Part shown: positions 12,131 through 25,313 of the stretch, one piece after another
Position numbering within the stretch: position 1 is the stretch's first letter
How the letters are laid out: each line of letters opens with the position of its first letter
Source of the DNA: Isoetes taiwanensis
Lineage: Eukaryota; Streptophyta; Lycopodiopsida; Isoetales; Isoetaceae
Length of the DNA stretch: 64,000 nucleotides
Direction: 5' to 3'
Assembly: GCA_021234155.1 (NCBI GenBank)
Contig: JAJEKV010000033.1
Location: 14,579,422-14,643,421 of the forward strand
Program-made: the position numbers and the translations under genes
Notes under the pieces: generated by a model
Told to the model about the DNA's origin: nothing
Databases searched by the model: none
The model's input: only the letters and a program-made list of their open reading frames with translations

Positions 12131-13635
12131 AATCCATATGTCATCATCATTTATACTGGAATCGACCACAAATTTCTGCCACATTCAGGCATCCACAATG
12201 GAACAATGCTGGTGTTCATTAGCATTCCACATTGTCACTTGGCTGTTCTGAAGTATGGTAGATTAATTACATTGTGGAGTGACAATATCTGTAATGCTAA
12301 TTTAGAGCTCCATGTTTTGCTATCACCTCAATGAACCATTCGAATTGTACGAACCACAACAGATGACTCAATATGGTATTCATAATATGTTCCAGTTGAA
12401 TCCATCCATATTCAAAGGCATCTAATCGTATGTAACGACCACCATAACCATATGATGAAGATTCATCATCATAGGTTCACTATAGAGAACGAACTGGTGC
12501 AATTCGAATGACGTATTTAACAATTAGGATCATGATTGTGATCGCCATACAATTTGTTAGGACATTTGTAGCTGAGTGAATGTGAACATTGCTAACAATG
12601 TAGTAAACTTGCTTCTGTTGGATTGACACCTGGAAAAAAAAAACTGATGTTAACATGTGACGTCATGGGTCTATAGTTCCTTGCTCTGCTCTAGCTATGG
12701 CAGATCCGTCTTCCGGGGCCTCCTAGCTCTCCGGCTTCTGCTTCGATGGCCATCAACGAGAGCTGCAATTTTGATGGCCATGTGCAAGAACAGATAATTT
12801 CCTCGATTTCGCTTGGGATGACTTCTTGGTCAATTGCTAAACTAACTTTTTTTTTTGCAAGCGATCACCTATTTATTGTCAAGCAAATGTAAGTGATGGC
12901 ATGCTATGTTGGCTGCCCCTCCTTCTTTGTTTGGTGGCATGTGGCTTCAAATCCGGATCCTTTAAAATCCATCCCCATAACATAGGTAATGATTTCTATC
13001 TAAGCTTAATTTATGTGCTCCAAACTTTTGTGGACAGAGGCAAAGGATAGAAAATGGTCAGACAAATGGTCAGACACAAGGCAATAAAAAGGTGGCCAAA
13101 AAAATGGCCCATGGACGGATAAGAATGGCATCCATATTAAAGCCTATGTAAATGGCATCCATAGTTACAGTTTTAAATATGGCATCTACAGTCTTCGCCG
13201 CTACTTCCTTTTTCTCCAAAGTATGTTTATTGCATGCAAATGCTTGATCTTTTGTAACGAAATGGCAGATATCCTAGTTTCTGGTGCTCCCGTGCAAGTT
13301 TTAAATTATTACCTTTGGATTTGTGGTTTTGGTAATATTCAATTTGTGGGAATGCAATTCCCAAACTGTATTTTTTTGGTTTCTCATATTACAATATTGA
13401 AGAAGAGGAAGACAGGATGGATTAGATTAATTTATTATTGCTTTGATATATCACGAGAGAGAATGGGAATTTCTGTTATGTAAGGTTTGGAGGATAGCGG
13501 AACGATTTAGAATTGGTTTCAGAAAATGAATTTACATTGTGGGGCACATATGAGGTATGGGAATGGGATGAAGGAGCATGAGAAGAGTTGCATAATAATG
13601 TGGTTACAGTTTGTATTTGCATAATAATGAAGGCC
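12130..13635. other. Unassigned spacer between foldback copies
   Basis: AT-rich and not matched elsewhere in the window. An 86-codon plus frame (13223-13483) and a 75-codon minus frame (13476-13703) show no domain. I see nothing else. Confidence 0.4.
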
Positions 13636-16205
13636 TGATCACCAGCAAGTGTTGCCACATTCATAATAGGGAGGACTGTTATAATGTCTGAAACAACATT
13701 CATATCTGTTTATGCATGAAACAACTACCTTCTACTCAGCATTACAAAAGATTGGTGTTGCTAACAAAGCTTTCATCGTCGTGTGTGCAGCCCTAATTAG
13801 AACCCTAAATAATCTAAATGACGGTTTTCCACATCAGCAAGAAATTGTTAAAGAAAAATATAACAATGCAGTTATTACTGTGAAAAAGTAGATTGTTAAA
13901 GAAAAATATAATAATGCAGTTATTACTATGAAAAAGTAGATTGTTGAAGAAAAATATAATAATGCAATTATTACTGTGAAAATGAAGGAAACAAAGACAA
14001 CTCTCTAGTGCTGGAATGGAACATGTTGGCATGCAAGAGAAGCATTACCTTTCAGCTTGATCACTAGCAAGTGTTACCACAATCATAATAGGGAGGGCTA
14101 TTACAATGTCTGAAACATCATTCACATTCACTTGCCCATCTGCTTATGCACAACTACCTTCTACTTAGCATTACAAAAGCTGGCAACAAAGCCATACAAT
14201 TCCTTACATTCATTAACAAGGACAAATGTATCTTCATCATTGTGAAATACTCTTCTTGTCTCTTCATCATTGTGGCATCTGTTGTGTACGGGTTCTAACG
14301 ATAAATAGGTTATCCAGCTTGTAAAGGTGTGGTTCATCTGGATCACAAATTTTACCCTGTTAAATACAATGGCTCATGAAAGGAATTTATATTACAACTT
14401 GAATGTTAGGAAGGCTGGCTATGGTGTTGATCAACAATGCAGTTATTAATGTGAAAATGAAGGAAACAAACGACAACTTTTTAGTGCTGGAATGGAACAT
14501 GTTGGCATGCAAGAGAAGCATTACCTTTCAGCTTGGTCACTAGCAAGCATTGCCACATTCATAATAGGGAGGACTGTTACAATGTCTGAAACATCATTCA
14601 CATTAACTTGCCCATCTGCGTATGCATGAAACAACTACTGTCTACTTAGCATTACAAAAGCTGGCAACAAAGCCATACAATTCCTTACATTCATTAATAA
14701 GGACAAATGTATCTTCATCATTGTGAAATGTTGTTCTTGTCTCTTCATCATTGTGGCATCTGTTGTGTACAAGCTGTAGCATGTTGATCAGAAAATGCAG
14801 AAAAAAAAAAAACGAAATACAAGCTATTTGAGTTTACCAGTGACAGAAATCCAGTCCAACTGGAAGAAAAACCACTACAAGAGAGAAAAAATTGATAGTG
14901 CCAGATTTGAATAATCAGGAAGGATCAGATGAAAAAAGGCTGGCTATGGTGGTCGGTTACAGGAATCATCTATGGTATTCCTAACGAAGCTTTCATCATC
15001 GCGCGCGCAATCTTAATTAGAACCCTAAATAATATAAATGGCGGTTTTCCACATCAGCAAGTAGATTGTTAAACAAAAATATAACAATGCAGTTATTACT
15101 ATGAAAAAGTAGATTGTTAAAGAAAAATATAACAATGCATTTATTACTGTGAAAATGAAGGAAACAAACGACAACTCTCTATTGCTAGAATGGAACATGT
15201 TGGCATGCAAGAGAAGCATTACCTTTCAGCTTGATCACCAACAAGTGTTGCCATATTCATAATAGGGGATCTGTTACAATGTCTGAAACAGCATTCACAT
15301 TCACTTGCCTATCTGCTTATGCATGAAACAACTAGCTTCTACTTAGCGTTAGAAAAGCTGGCAATAAAACCATACAATTCCTTACATTCATTAACAAGGA
15401 CAAATGTATCTTCATCATTGTGAAATGCTCTTCCGGTCTCTTCATCATTGTGGCATCTGTTGTGTACAAGCTATAGCATGTTGATCAGAAAATGCAAAAA
15501 AAAAAACGAAATACAAGTATATTCGAGTTTATCAGTGACAGAAATCCAATCCAACTGGAAGAAAAACTACTACAAGAGAGAAAAAATTGATAGTGCCGGA
15601 TCTGAATAATCAAGAAGAATCAGATGAACAAAGGCGGGCTATGGTGGTCGGTTATAGGAACCTGGTGTTGCTAACGAAGATGACATTGTCATGTGTGCAG
15701 CCCTAATTAGAACCCTAAATAATCTAAATGGTGGTTTTCCACATTAGCAAGAGGCATCATAGATATGAACATTTAATAACTGTGATCGAATGATAGTTTC
15801 AACACCATAGACTGTTCCTGTAACCGACCACCATAGCCAATCTTTGTTCATCTGATCCTTCCTGATTATTCAAATCCAGCACTATCAATTTTTTTTCTCT
15901 TGTAGTGGTTTTCTTCCAGTTGGATTGGATTTCCGTTCAACAGTGCTTCGTTGAATCCTAAGATTTGATTCATGGAACATGTTAGTCAACTTGCAAGTCT
16001 CTTCATCATTGTGGCATCTGTTGTGTACAAACTGTAGCATGTTGACCAGAAAATGCAGAAAAAAAATGAAATACAAGCATATTCGATTTACCAGTGCCGA
16101 AAATCCAATCCAACTGGAAGGAAAGCCTCTACAAGAGAGAAAAAATTGATAGTGCCGGATTTGAATAATCAGGAAGATTCAGATGAACAAAGGCTGGCTA
16201 TGATG
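13636..16205. repeat. Foldback family copies 6 to 8
   Basis: Core, arm and minisatellite blocks recur at about 13636-14310 (three minisatellite units), 14420-15780 (two units) and 15800-16205. In the last copy a reverse arm (15800-15935) faces a forward arm (16098-16205). That forward arm is cut off in the GGCTGGCTATG block, where a CACTA-like end begins. Confidence 0.75.
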
Positions 16206-16640
16206 CACAAGGCATCCGAAAATTTAACTGCTATAATTAACCACTAAGAAACCACTATAGATGTAGTTATTTATGCAAACAAAAATAATCTTAATAAAAA
16301 CCACACAATATAGTGGTTTTTATAAGTATTATACAGTTATTCAGGTTGGTTTCAGTTGTGATATGGTTTATTAGGATTGGTGATAGTTTCTGGCATGGTT
16401 TTTATGCTTGTTTATTGATACAACATGGGTTATTAAGTTGGTAATGGTTTGTAGTATAGGCTTTCAATGCTAATTTCATTTCACGATAATTATCCACATT
16501 GATTTTCTTTTTGGAGAATGGTTTATTAAATTAATGTAGTTTTACAGGGTGGTTTTCACTGCCAATTTAAATATCTACTAGTTACTAGTTATTGATGTTG
16601 GTTTTCTATTGCATAATTGTTTATTAAAAGTCAATTATAT
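16206..16640 (+). mobile_element. Left end of a second CACTA-like element
   Basis: It begins CACAAGGCATCCGAAAA and is homologous over several hundred bases to the left end of the complete element at 37832, sharing AACCACTA, ACCACTATAGATGT and recurrent ATGGTTTATT motifs. The terminal 16 bases differ from that element at two positions. No matching right end follows in the window, so the element is truncated or rearranged. Confidence 0.7.
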
Positions 16641-16656
16641 TTTACAAGAAATTTAT

Positions 16657-16678
16657 CGCGGCGGCCAAGGCCGCCGCG
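16657..16678. repeat. GC-rich perfect hairpin in AT-rich DNA
   Basis: A 10-bp stem CGCGGCGGCC with loop AA, flanked on the left by ACAAGAAATTTAT. A closely similar hairpin with the same flank occurs, inverted, at 51316-51335. Confidence 0.7.
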
Positions 16679-16699
16679 AACATTTCTTTGGTTCCAAAC

Positions 16700-18380
16700 C
16701 TGTGAGGTTGGACCCACTATTAACGTATAGTGTAATCTGACAAACATCACACAAATTTATAATGGTGTGGATGTCGAATTTGATGTAAGTTTGAAGCCTA
16801 AAAATTTAATCCAGGCTCAAGCTGTCGCTAGAATTTTGAGAATATGCCTATGTCATCATTTTGTTCAACCAACTATATAAATCTTGAGCAATTTAAATTC
16901 ACTTCTCACAATCTAGATGCATGATGATATAGTGCTTCAAGCGAAGTATTTTGTTTCAATATTAAACTGCAATTTCTATTGCAGAGAATCCCAGATAAGG
17001 AGACAATTGCTACTTTTGGGGACATAGATCTAGAATGTAAATGAGCTTGATGAGCAATCCTTTTGTGTTGATGCATATATAAGTGATTTATAAATGCGGT
17101 TATATATGTGATGAAGCATGTTGATGAAATGCTTTGTGGATTGGTATCTTCATAAGGTTGACCTTCTTTCATACGTTTAAGTGGTATCGATCTTGAGGTT
17201 TTCAAGGTTCTACCTAATTTGAACTCTTGTGATGTGACCATGTGTACAGAATGCTTGGAATAATCCACTTCTATTTCTAGAACAAATAACAATGCATGAC
17301 TTGAACAGTAAATATCCTTAAGAGTATCATGTGATGCAACTGATGCATTGTCTTAGCAATATTTTCCTTGTTTGCCTTAACTCTATTCTGATAGAAATGG
17401 ATTTTAAATCATGAAGATTATTGGGAACTATGAATGCCACAACACTTTTATCTACCTGTAGTTTTACAGTAACTGCAATTCTGTCAGCTCTTCTCTTCAA
17501 GCAAGTTGATATCAAGAGGCGGTGGAAGTTCCTCTTAATATCATGCAGAGATGGCCAATGCTATAAAAAATGTTTCCTCAAAGCTATGTTAAATAAATTC
17601 ATTAAACTAGTAACATGGCACAAAAACAATTGCTTGTCTCAATTTACACTGCGCAAATCCAGGAGGTTTGTAATAGAGTCCAGGGCCTGTTAAGACCCAA
17701 GGAGGGCCAATTTGACCATGTCAGCCATGTGGCTTCCTCCAGAGGCCATCAAATCAACATTTTGCATTTGAGGCAGCAGCCATGCCAAGTTCCGTTATGC
17801 CTATGGCAGGATGCAGTAATCTGTTACAAATTACACACAAATGTAGATTTAGTAATACATATCCGTTCTCCTGAAAAGCGATGAACGAACTCGGGGTTTC
17901 CCTCACTATTTAAGAGGAGACTCTTGTTTGCACATAAAAGAAATCCGAAGACGGCGCCCAATCTTGCACATACACCACGAGGGGGGATCTCGGAATAGAA
18001 TCTTGCCAACCACGCTTATGGAAAACATAGCAAAAGTTAGAGATTCAAAAAGCTGTTCCCGGTTATCAGCCTGCACTTTTGTGCACGGAATTAGCGTGGA
18101 AAAGTTGTACGACAACGAAAGCATATGCAGAGCAGAAGTTCAAACCGAAAAATGAAAGGCAATGAATGGTAGCAGCAGCGCCACCAGCAGGCTCCTGGGT
18201 TCAGCTTCAGGAAGTTTTTTTGCAAATCTGCAGCATGGTTGCGACAGTGCAGGTATGTCAGAATCAGAAATGGATTTGCTTGGATAGGGCAGGCCCGGAA
18301 CTCAGCTGGCCCAAACAGTCCGTGAAATGAAAGTTGGGGTGGAAGAAATTGACCTTGAAATTGAACACGTAGAAGGCAGC
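16700..18380. other. Unassigned region with degraded open stretches
   Basis: A 128-codon minus frame (16906-17292) and a 62-codon minus frame (17327-17515) are the longest. Short pieces (for example IELRQTRKILL and an ILKILATA stretch near 16820) faintly recall Ty1/copia pol. The match is too weak for a call. Confidence 0.2.
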
Positions 18381-18387
18381 CCATGCC

Positions 18388-19021
18388 TTGGGCATGGCTT
18401 CTATTGTTGTATCTCCGCCTGAGGATTCCTGCCAGGATCATTCCCAGATTAGCAAGGGAAGTGCAATCGGATTGGGGCAGCCCCGAAAGAAAAAGAAAGT
18501 TGCTAAAAAGTGGAGGGATGAATGGACCGATACTTATAAATGGGCTTATGTTATGTGGAAGGCTAACAAGGAGCCTATTCACGGCAGCGAGGAGAGGCGG
18601 GGCTACCGCAGCAGACCCGGCCAGCGCGACCGGGTGGCCGCAGGTAGCGCTCCCCCGCCAGCCGTGAATAGGCGACTTGTTCGCCTTCCACGACGTCAAG
18701 CAAAGAACATCGATGAAGAAAAGAACAGCGATGAAGATGCAACGACCGGATCTGGCAGGTTGCCTCAAGAATGATGAGCCATTTCCTATTCTTGAAAAGA
18801 ATGACAGCCACATGGCAGCTTTGCATTGGATCATAGCCAAGAATGCACACCTACTTTGCTTGACGTTGCCGTCATGGAGGGGACCCCTAGAATATTTTGC
18901 TCTGTTTACTGCTAAGCCACTGCCCTCATTGTCGAATCTAGCATTGGCAATATCCATGCAAATCCATACCCCTTTAATTAGAACCCAAAGATCTTTTAGA
19001 AAAGACCGGCCATGCAAATAG
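18388..19021 (+). pseudogene. Unrecognised lysine-rich ORF pair, possible transposase remnant
   Basis: Two overlapping plus frames (18388-18774 and 18677-19021). The first has a basic patch (RKKKKVAKKW) followed by RDEWTDTYKWAY, which recalls the start of BED-finger or hAT-type plant transposases, but no zinc ligands follow. An inverted repeat at 18555-18691 splits the frame. The second frame has LHWIIAKNAHLLCL and is also unassigned. A 308-codon minus frame covers the same region and is probably the shadow. Function is unknown; transposase is only a guess. Confidence 0.2.
18555..18691. repeat. 137-bp hairpin with 31-bp arms
   Basis: Arms 18555-18585 and 18661-18691 are reverse complements with three mismatches, starting GTGGAAGGC and ending TATTCACGGC. 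The 75-bp centre is GC-rich. It could be a MITE or a hairpin precursor. Confidence 0.7.
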
Positions 19022-19029
19022 TTTTTTAA

Positions 19030-20340
19030 GGGCTTGCTTCAAGTTATTAGTCTATTCTTACAGAGATGGGCCCTTTCCTCCTTAGTTCCTGATGCCATTC
19101 AACGAATCCCCTGCATTTTAAATAGATCAGTGAAGAGATGAAAGAAAAAAAAAAGGAAAAAGCAAGAGCCATACCTTGCTATGCCAGAAAAAAATGCAAC
19201 AAATGGTAATATGCCAGAAGAAAAAGCAAGGAGTGGTAACATGCCAGAAGAAAAGCCATCCCAGGACTATGGAGCTGCAAACCCGGCAAAGGTGTTAAAA
19301 AAAAACTAAACCCATCTTCCTATCTACCTGATTGAAGCAGTCGAAAAGCTCTTAGACATGTGGTACCCTCGTCTTCAACGCAGATAAATACACATAGCTA
19401 ATTGTTCCACCCAGTTAATATTACATATCTTCTGAGTTTTATCTGCTCTACATATGTGAGCCATGATTTGATGGTGGGCACTAGGGCCGTTCAGAGAAAG
19501 TAGCCGAAGCCAAAATTGAGTTTAGGGTTCATACATACAGCACATCCGGACTACTAACAGCTGCCTCAGTTATGGCTGTGCCGAAAATCTCGACCGGACG
19601 ATTTGCTGCCACCATGGTACCCGCCCTGATCATTTCCAGTCTTACCGCCAATGCAGTGATGGCTCTGCTACAACGGTCATGGTAAGCTGTTTCTATTGCA
19701 TCTCTTTAGCTTTCCAACAATGCAGGCTATATAAATCTGAATCTGAATCTATTCGCTTCATCTTTGAAAAAAATCGAAGTGTTTACTCTGCAAACGACCC
19801 ATCCTCTTGCCTTCTTCTAAACCAGAAATGGACTCAAAGAATCAGCTGGATATTTCGTATTTTCTTAAAGAGCTTACCATTGACTCTAGCGCCTGCAGAC
19901 CTCTGTATACCCCATTTCATCTGCCGGAAATGGAATACCCTGGTTTCCTCTTCAGAAGAAGTTTTTACCTGTTTTGCTTGATGATTTTGTGCCTGATGGA
20001 TTTGCATTGCGCGGAAATGCAGCATCCAGGCAAACCTTCTGCAATCCCCTGCTTCCAAGCACAACAAAGCTCTAGCGACTCTTGCGTGTACGGATTTGGC
20101 ATCACCGCCAACAGCTCCGCTACGATCTGTAAGATTCGGCGCTATGGCGGTGGCTATGCGTTGTCGATTGAATCGCCGGAATAGGTCCGGGCTTTGCTTC
20201 AAAGCAAAGTAATAATTCCATCGCCCACCCACGTGTAGGACAAAGAAAATAGAGGAAAAAGAAAAAAACAAAAATGGCCCAAAAACTAACGTGTCAACTG
20301 GAGAGCCCGTCTCAGCGACGGAAATATTAGGAACGTATTT
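19030..20340. other. Unassigned region, several uncertain ORFs
   Basis: Frames at 19807-20184 (+, 125 codons) and 19834-20418 (-, 194 codons) overlap on opposite strands and neither shows a motif. A short plus frame from ATG 19572 (MAVPKISTGRFA) ends at a good donor (ATG|GTAAGC), but the next acceptor does not keep it open. I see no firm gene. Confidence 0.3.
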
Positions 20341-20369
20341 TTTCAAACAAAAAATCACACTGTCTAAAT

Positions 20370-20667
20370 ACCTAAAGGGTTTAGACAATTGATTGCGAGA
20401 TACCGAACAAGTTCTCACAAGCTGGCAATAGAAACAGGAAGGTGGGCGAGAACACCAATAGAAGACAGACTATGCAAGGTATGCAATTCTGGGGAAGTTG
20501 AGGATGAACACCATGTGTTCTTACAATGCACAGGATATGCACATATAAGGGACAATTTTGATATTCATGTGACAGATCTATATTCATTGTGGGTTTTGTC
20601 ACCAGCACATTTAGGACCTTTCATAAGGACGGTGGATGCACACCGTTCCTTTTTACTCAAATTGTAA
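20370..20667 (+). mobile_element. LINE 3' remnant, zinc-binding C-terminus of ORF2
   Basis: The frame contains RLCKVCNSGEVEDEHHVFLQC, followed by a helical tail and a stop at 20667. A C-x2-C...H...C cluster with an EVEDE(H/V)H signature is the C-terminal zinc-binding domain of LINE reverse transcriptase proteins (zf-RVT type). The LINE at 30-35 kb has the same signature. No RT or endonuclease precedes it, so it is a 5'-truncated copy, as LINEs often are. Confidence 0.75.
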
Positions 20668-20669
20668 AC

Positions 20670-23600
20670 AAGATGTTCATGTGCTCCATGGCCCCTCGAG
20701 GCCCAAGCGAGCATTAGATATAAATTATAAATTAAATTAAATTATATATGTTAGGATAGCATGAGTTTCAATACCAATTTAGTTTGTATAGTAGTGGTTA
20801 TTCATAAATCACTTCAATAAATATTATGCATTATAGGATGTTAAATAGTTTTATTAGTTAATATATGCTAACTAGTTTTCTATTATGGCGAGTTATGAAT
20901 ATACCTTCTACAAGCATATACGACAAGCTCTCTATAATTATTCATCAATGGTGTCTTGGTATGTTCAACAATCGTGATCTTGATAGTAGATCATAAACTT
21001 TACCATAAGTTCTAAGCAATTGAGTCATTTTTAATGCCCATTGATTCTAACACAATATATTTTGCTATTGCCCCCTTGAATGTATGTGTAAGATGCACCA
21101 AAAAGGTGATGTTAATCCGTGAGAGAGCTTGGGTAATACTAAAACAATGTTTATTATAGTTTTGTTTCATCTAAGGAACTAGGTGATTGCATAATTAACT
21201 AGACAATCAAGTAGATATTAGCCCTGGGGGAGCCATAACATGATACCACATATGCATGTTAATGACATGCAAATAATGATTACAAGGGAACATTGGTGCT
21301 AAGATGAAGCATAAGGCCTTCACATTTAGCAACCAAATGAGTGGATGCCAATTATTAGTATACATCAAGAATCAACACTAACAAATGAAGGCAAGAAAAA
21401 CCTTCTAGGAAGCTCTGGCAAGTCCAATAAACCTCCTTATGCATTTTTCACAAGGTATTGGTACATTAGTTCAATGAATGTTTGAAATGAGCCTTGGTAT
21501 ATCAATTCATAGCCAGTGTGAACGGTAATACAAAATGTTGGGTGTCAAATATAGCCCTTAATATGCTCCCAAAGTAGAACCCAATGAAGGCAAGTCGCCA
21601 AACATAAAAAGTGAGTATCCTTTTGCATTTGAACTTCGTTGTGATCACAATATATGTTTGCAATTGTTTAGAAAATAGATATAACTTCAAGAGTTTGCCT
21701 CGGAGAAAGAGCAAAGTTTGTGCATTAAATCGTAGGCTTCATATTATTAGGCCAAGGTTAGTTAGTTTGTAAACTTTCGTAAATGTGGCTTATGGATCAA
21801 AATGCACATTAGTTTAGAGCGACAACCCAAATTCACCACTTTCGACGAGACGAGAGTGTACAATCTCATCGCATGACAGCTTTATTTATGTTATCTGTAC
21901 ACATCTCACCGTTTGTTGAGATTGGGCGCAAGGATAATGCTAGACCAATTTTGTAAAATTTGACATGCATCTCTATTCTTGGCGTAATATAGCACTCAAT
22001 GGTATGGTTGCTCTAGAATATTTATGACCATATGTTCTCTAGTCTATGTTGTTGTGGTGCAACATCATTAGACTAGGTAGTGCCTTGGTCTTACTGCATT
22101 GCATTTCAACTGCACGATTCTTCCTCTCTTCACGTCCATCATAGTCTCCATGCATTATCTAGTACATAATTTTCATTCCCGTTCAAACATCCAGAAATCA
22201 GCCTCAAATCTATCTAAATGCACCATCTAGTATACATCTCTTTAAAATGCATGCTAACGCCATATCTATTAGCCGAAGTAACAACAAACTCAATCCAGCC
22301 CTTTCAGGGCCATCCCAGCAGACTATTCTGCCATTGCTAATTCCTGCATAAGGAAGATGTCAAAGAATTCCACATCTTGATGGAGAAAGGCCTTCAAATA
22401 TAATTTTCGAATGCGAGCTGTTAAGCGCTCGCCTGAGCAGATCCAATATGCAACATCTATATAAAGATAAAAGCACCCAGCATGATAAGGTGCATTCACA
22501 TTTTAGTTCTCTCATGTCAAAACAAAAAGCCATCTACTTTGGTCAGCCTGAACCCTTCTAACATGTTCTTATGCAAGAATGAAAAAATCTATTTTTACTG
22601 TAATGGTATAATATGCTAACAAAAAAAAGGAACCGACTGAAGTAAGTACATTCAAATAGACAAATCTCATAGCTACCTATAAACAGGAATCACATATAGG
22701 CTAAGCCACAATTGGAGAGGTCGAGATCATGGAGTTGCTACTATAAATATCAGGAAAGAAAGGAAAGATATAGTGAGTTTGTTTGAATTGATGAATGACT
22801 TTAAGTCTACTTATGCCTTAGAATGACTGCCTTGAACAAAGATAATATGTATCTTTTTGCCATAGAGGCCTGGGGGCCTAAATGGCTTGATCAATACATT
22901 TACATTTATATAAATATGACAATTGACAGAGCAATAAGCTTGGTAGTTTAAAAGAAAGCGTACCTCAATCGTCTGTGAACCAATTTGTCCATGTCGTGAC
23001 AATGTCGACCAAATGCATTTGCAAGCTATCCAAAGATGACCGTCATCAAGGGCATGCCAGTGCCATTTACAATTCCTTTGTTCTCACCTTCAGAGGACAG
23101 ACTTTGAGCTAAAGGTTCTTTGACACTGGCTTAAATGCGTAATTTCTGATCTGCAAGCTGCCTGCCTTGCTTTGCATCAAGATGCAGAAAAATACCTTAT
23201 AATGCTGGAGACCCTAGAAGAAGATGTCCTGCACTCAGGCGGAGGAGGTGGTCCACCGCTGAATTGAAGGACGTAGGCTGCAAATGCACTCACACTGCTC
23301 GTCATCAGATTAAAGGCACAGTAGACTGGTGCAATGTAATCTCGTAGTTCCCGGCATATTCAGGCGCCTGATTTGGAAAGAAAATGGGAAAATGGAATCT
23401 TTTTTTTCCTACTATCTCTCTCCCTTTATTTGGAATATTCTCTTCTTATTCCTTTCAACACATCAATCTATGCCATTCATACCATATATTCGAAGCATAT
23501 TCCTGTAACACTACAAGCTCACCTAGGGTTTGCCCATGGTTTCTTTTTAAAAAAATAATTGTAAGAAAGACAAAGAGGGATTCATATCTCCACCTTAGGA

Positions 23601-25310
23601 TACAGCCGTAATAACAACTTAGGTTGCATTCTGCCCTATCCGCCAATCATACAACGCCACGTGGCATAGTTTCTCTTCTTGAATTCCTCCCCAGCTCAAC
23701 AGCGACAGTGCAAAAATGACGGATCAACAGCGGCAGCTCAGAGCGATGGATTTACATCACATTCTGGCTAATTTACATCTCATTCTAGAGCATTTACCTT
23801 ACATTCAACCCTTCTACCCCTCATTCCGATATTTTTACCTGTGATTCTGAAGCTTTTACCCCTATTTTACCTTTGATTCCGGAATTCTTGCTGCCCACAG
23901 AATGCAACATAAGTTGCTATCACGTTTCAAGTTTCAAGAGTGTTTTTCAAGAATGTTTGTTTTGCCCAGATACTAGGCATGTCAAATGCCGCCAGAATCT
24001 CGGCAAAACAAACATTCTTGTATACAACAGACGGGCCTTTAATAATTATAAACTAAAAAAATGGTGGAAACCTAACCCCGGACGTGAGTGATGGTATCAA
24101 TGGAGCACATGAAGACTGTAACGGCTCCTAACTTAAATCCAATCCTGTGTAACCGCCGGTCAGAAACTATGGCAAAAAATTCCTTTGGCAAAATATTCTA
24201 CGGCATCCGAAACTGTAAGCACCTCCGCTCCTTGCATGCTCATGCATTTTCCGGCTCTTCCATGTTGGCCTGGTCTGCATGCCTAAGAGCAAATCGTCTG
24301 CACATCCGGTGAGGATTCGTCTGCAAATCCTTATGCAAGAGGATCTGTATGCGCAGTTCTGGTGAAGCTTACGCTCTGCAAATGGCAGAGTCTCCTTGAG
24401 CTCTATTAGATTTGATAAATATTTCTTTTGTTACCAGACTAACATTTTTGTACGCAGGTTCTTCAGCTTCAGATTCTGTTTACGAGATGTGGTGAAGGAT
24501 TTTCCTTAGGAAGCCATTCCGGCGATCTAAACCATTCCAGCGGTCTAAACTCTTGCACTCTGCGTTTGATGGCAGTGATATTTCTTATACGGCCAGGTAT
24601 ACGATTTGTCCTTCAGCTTTGCTTTACCTTTTTGCTCATACTATCAGGGCGCTTAGGCCTACTTCTATATGCATCGAATGATTCTTCAATGGATGACCTT
24701 CAGCCTACTCTTGCTCCTCTCCCCATTATTCTATCCCTCCCCAGTATTTCTTAAGCAGAAGCAAAGCATCTTTTATTGGTTGTGACATACTTTTATGGCT
24801 ATAAAATCCTGTTAGACTTGGTTATTCTTTTGTATAAATCTCTTCATTCATCCTCTACATTCTGAACTAGAGCAACAAATCAATTATTTGCACTGGCAAC
24901 AAAATCAAAGCATTTTCTATTTGTTTTCCTAGCAATTGCTTTTTAATAGCTGTTCATCATAGTTAATCATCTACATTACAACTACTATTTGTGCCTTTTG
25001 AGCTTTTACACACATATGCTTACATTTTACTCCTGCATTTCTTTCTTCTGTTTTGAATCATTTATAATGAATCCTATTTACTAACTTTGTTTCAATAACT
25101 GCACAATAAAAGCATTTTCTACTTGTATTTTAGGTTTAGTGTTCGCGTTGAACCCGCTCTGAATCCTCTTATTTATGAGGTACAAATTATTATCTTGTGC
25201 CCAGCAGATGTGTTAATAGCATATATCTGCCTTATCTCTTTCTCCACCAGTATATATTCATTCTGTGTTAATTTTGATAGCTGTTTATTTAACAGTGAAC
25301 TTTGGAATTA
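20670..25310. other. Long AT-rich intergenic region
   Basis: No gene is recognised. 20740-20900 faintly resembles the subterminal region of the CACTA-like element. 23730-23880 is a loose series of CATTTACATTCT-like motifs. 24440-25310 is T-rich with pyrimidine tracts and may hold 5' UTR exons of the EF-hand gene. Candidate splice sites at 25134 and 25179 bound a 45-bp stretch, but its phase does not match exon 1. Confidence 0.4.
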
Positions 25311-25313
25311 GTG

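Noticed and set aside
16906-17515. Ty1/copia pol remnant on the minus strand
   Set aside because: Only short, frame-hopping resemblances; no catalytic motif could be placed.
18091-19017. 308-codon minus frame
   Set aside because: Overlaps the better plus-strand frames, shows no domain, and crosses both arms of a hairpin; probably open by chance in GC-rich sequence.
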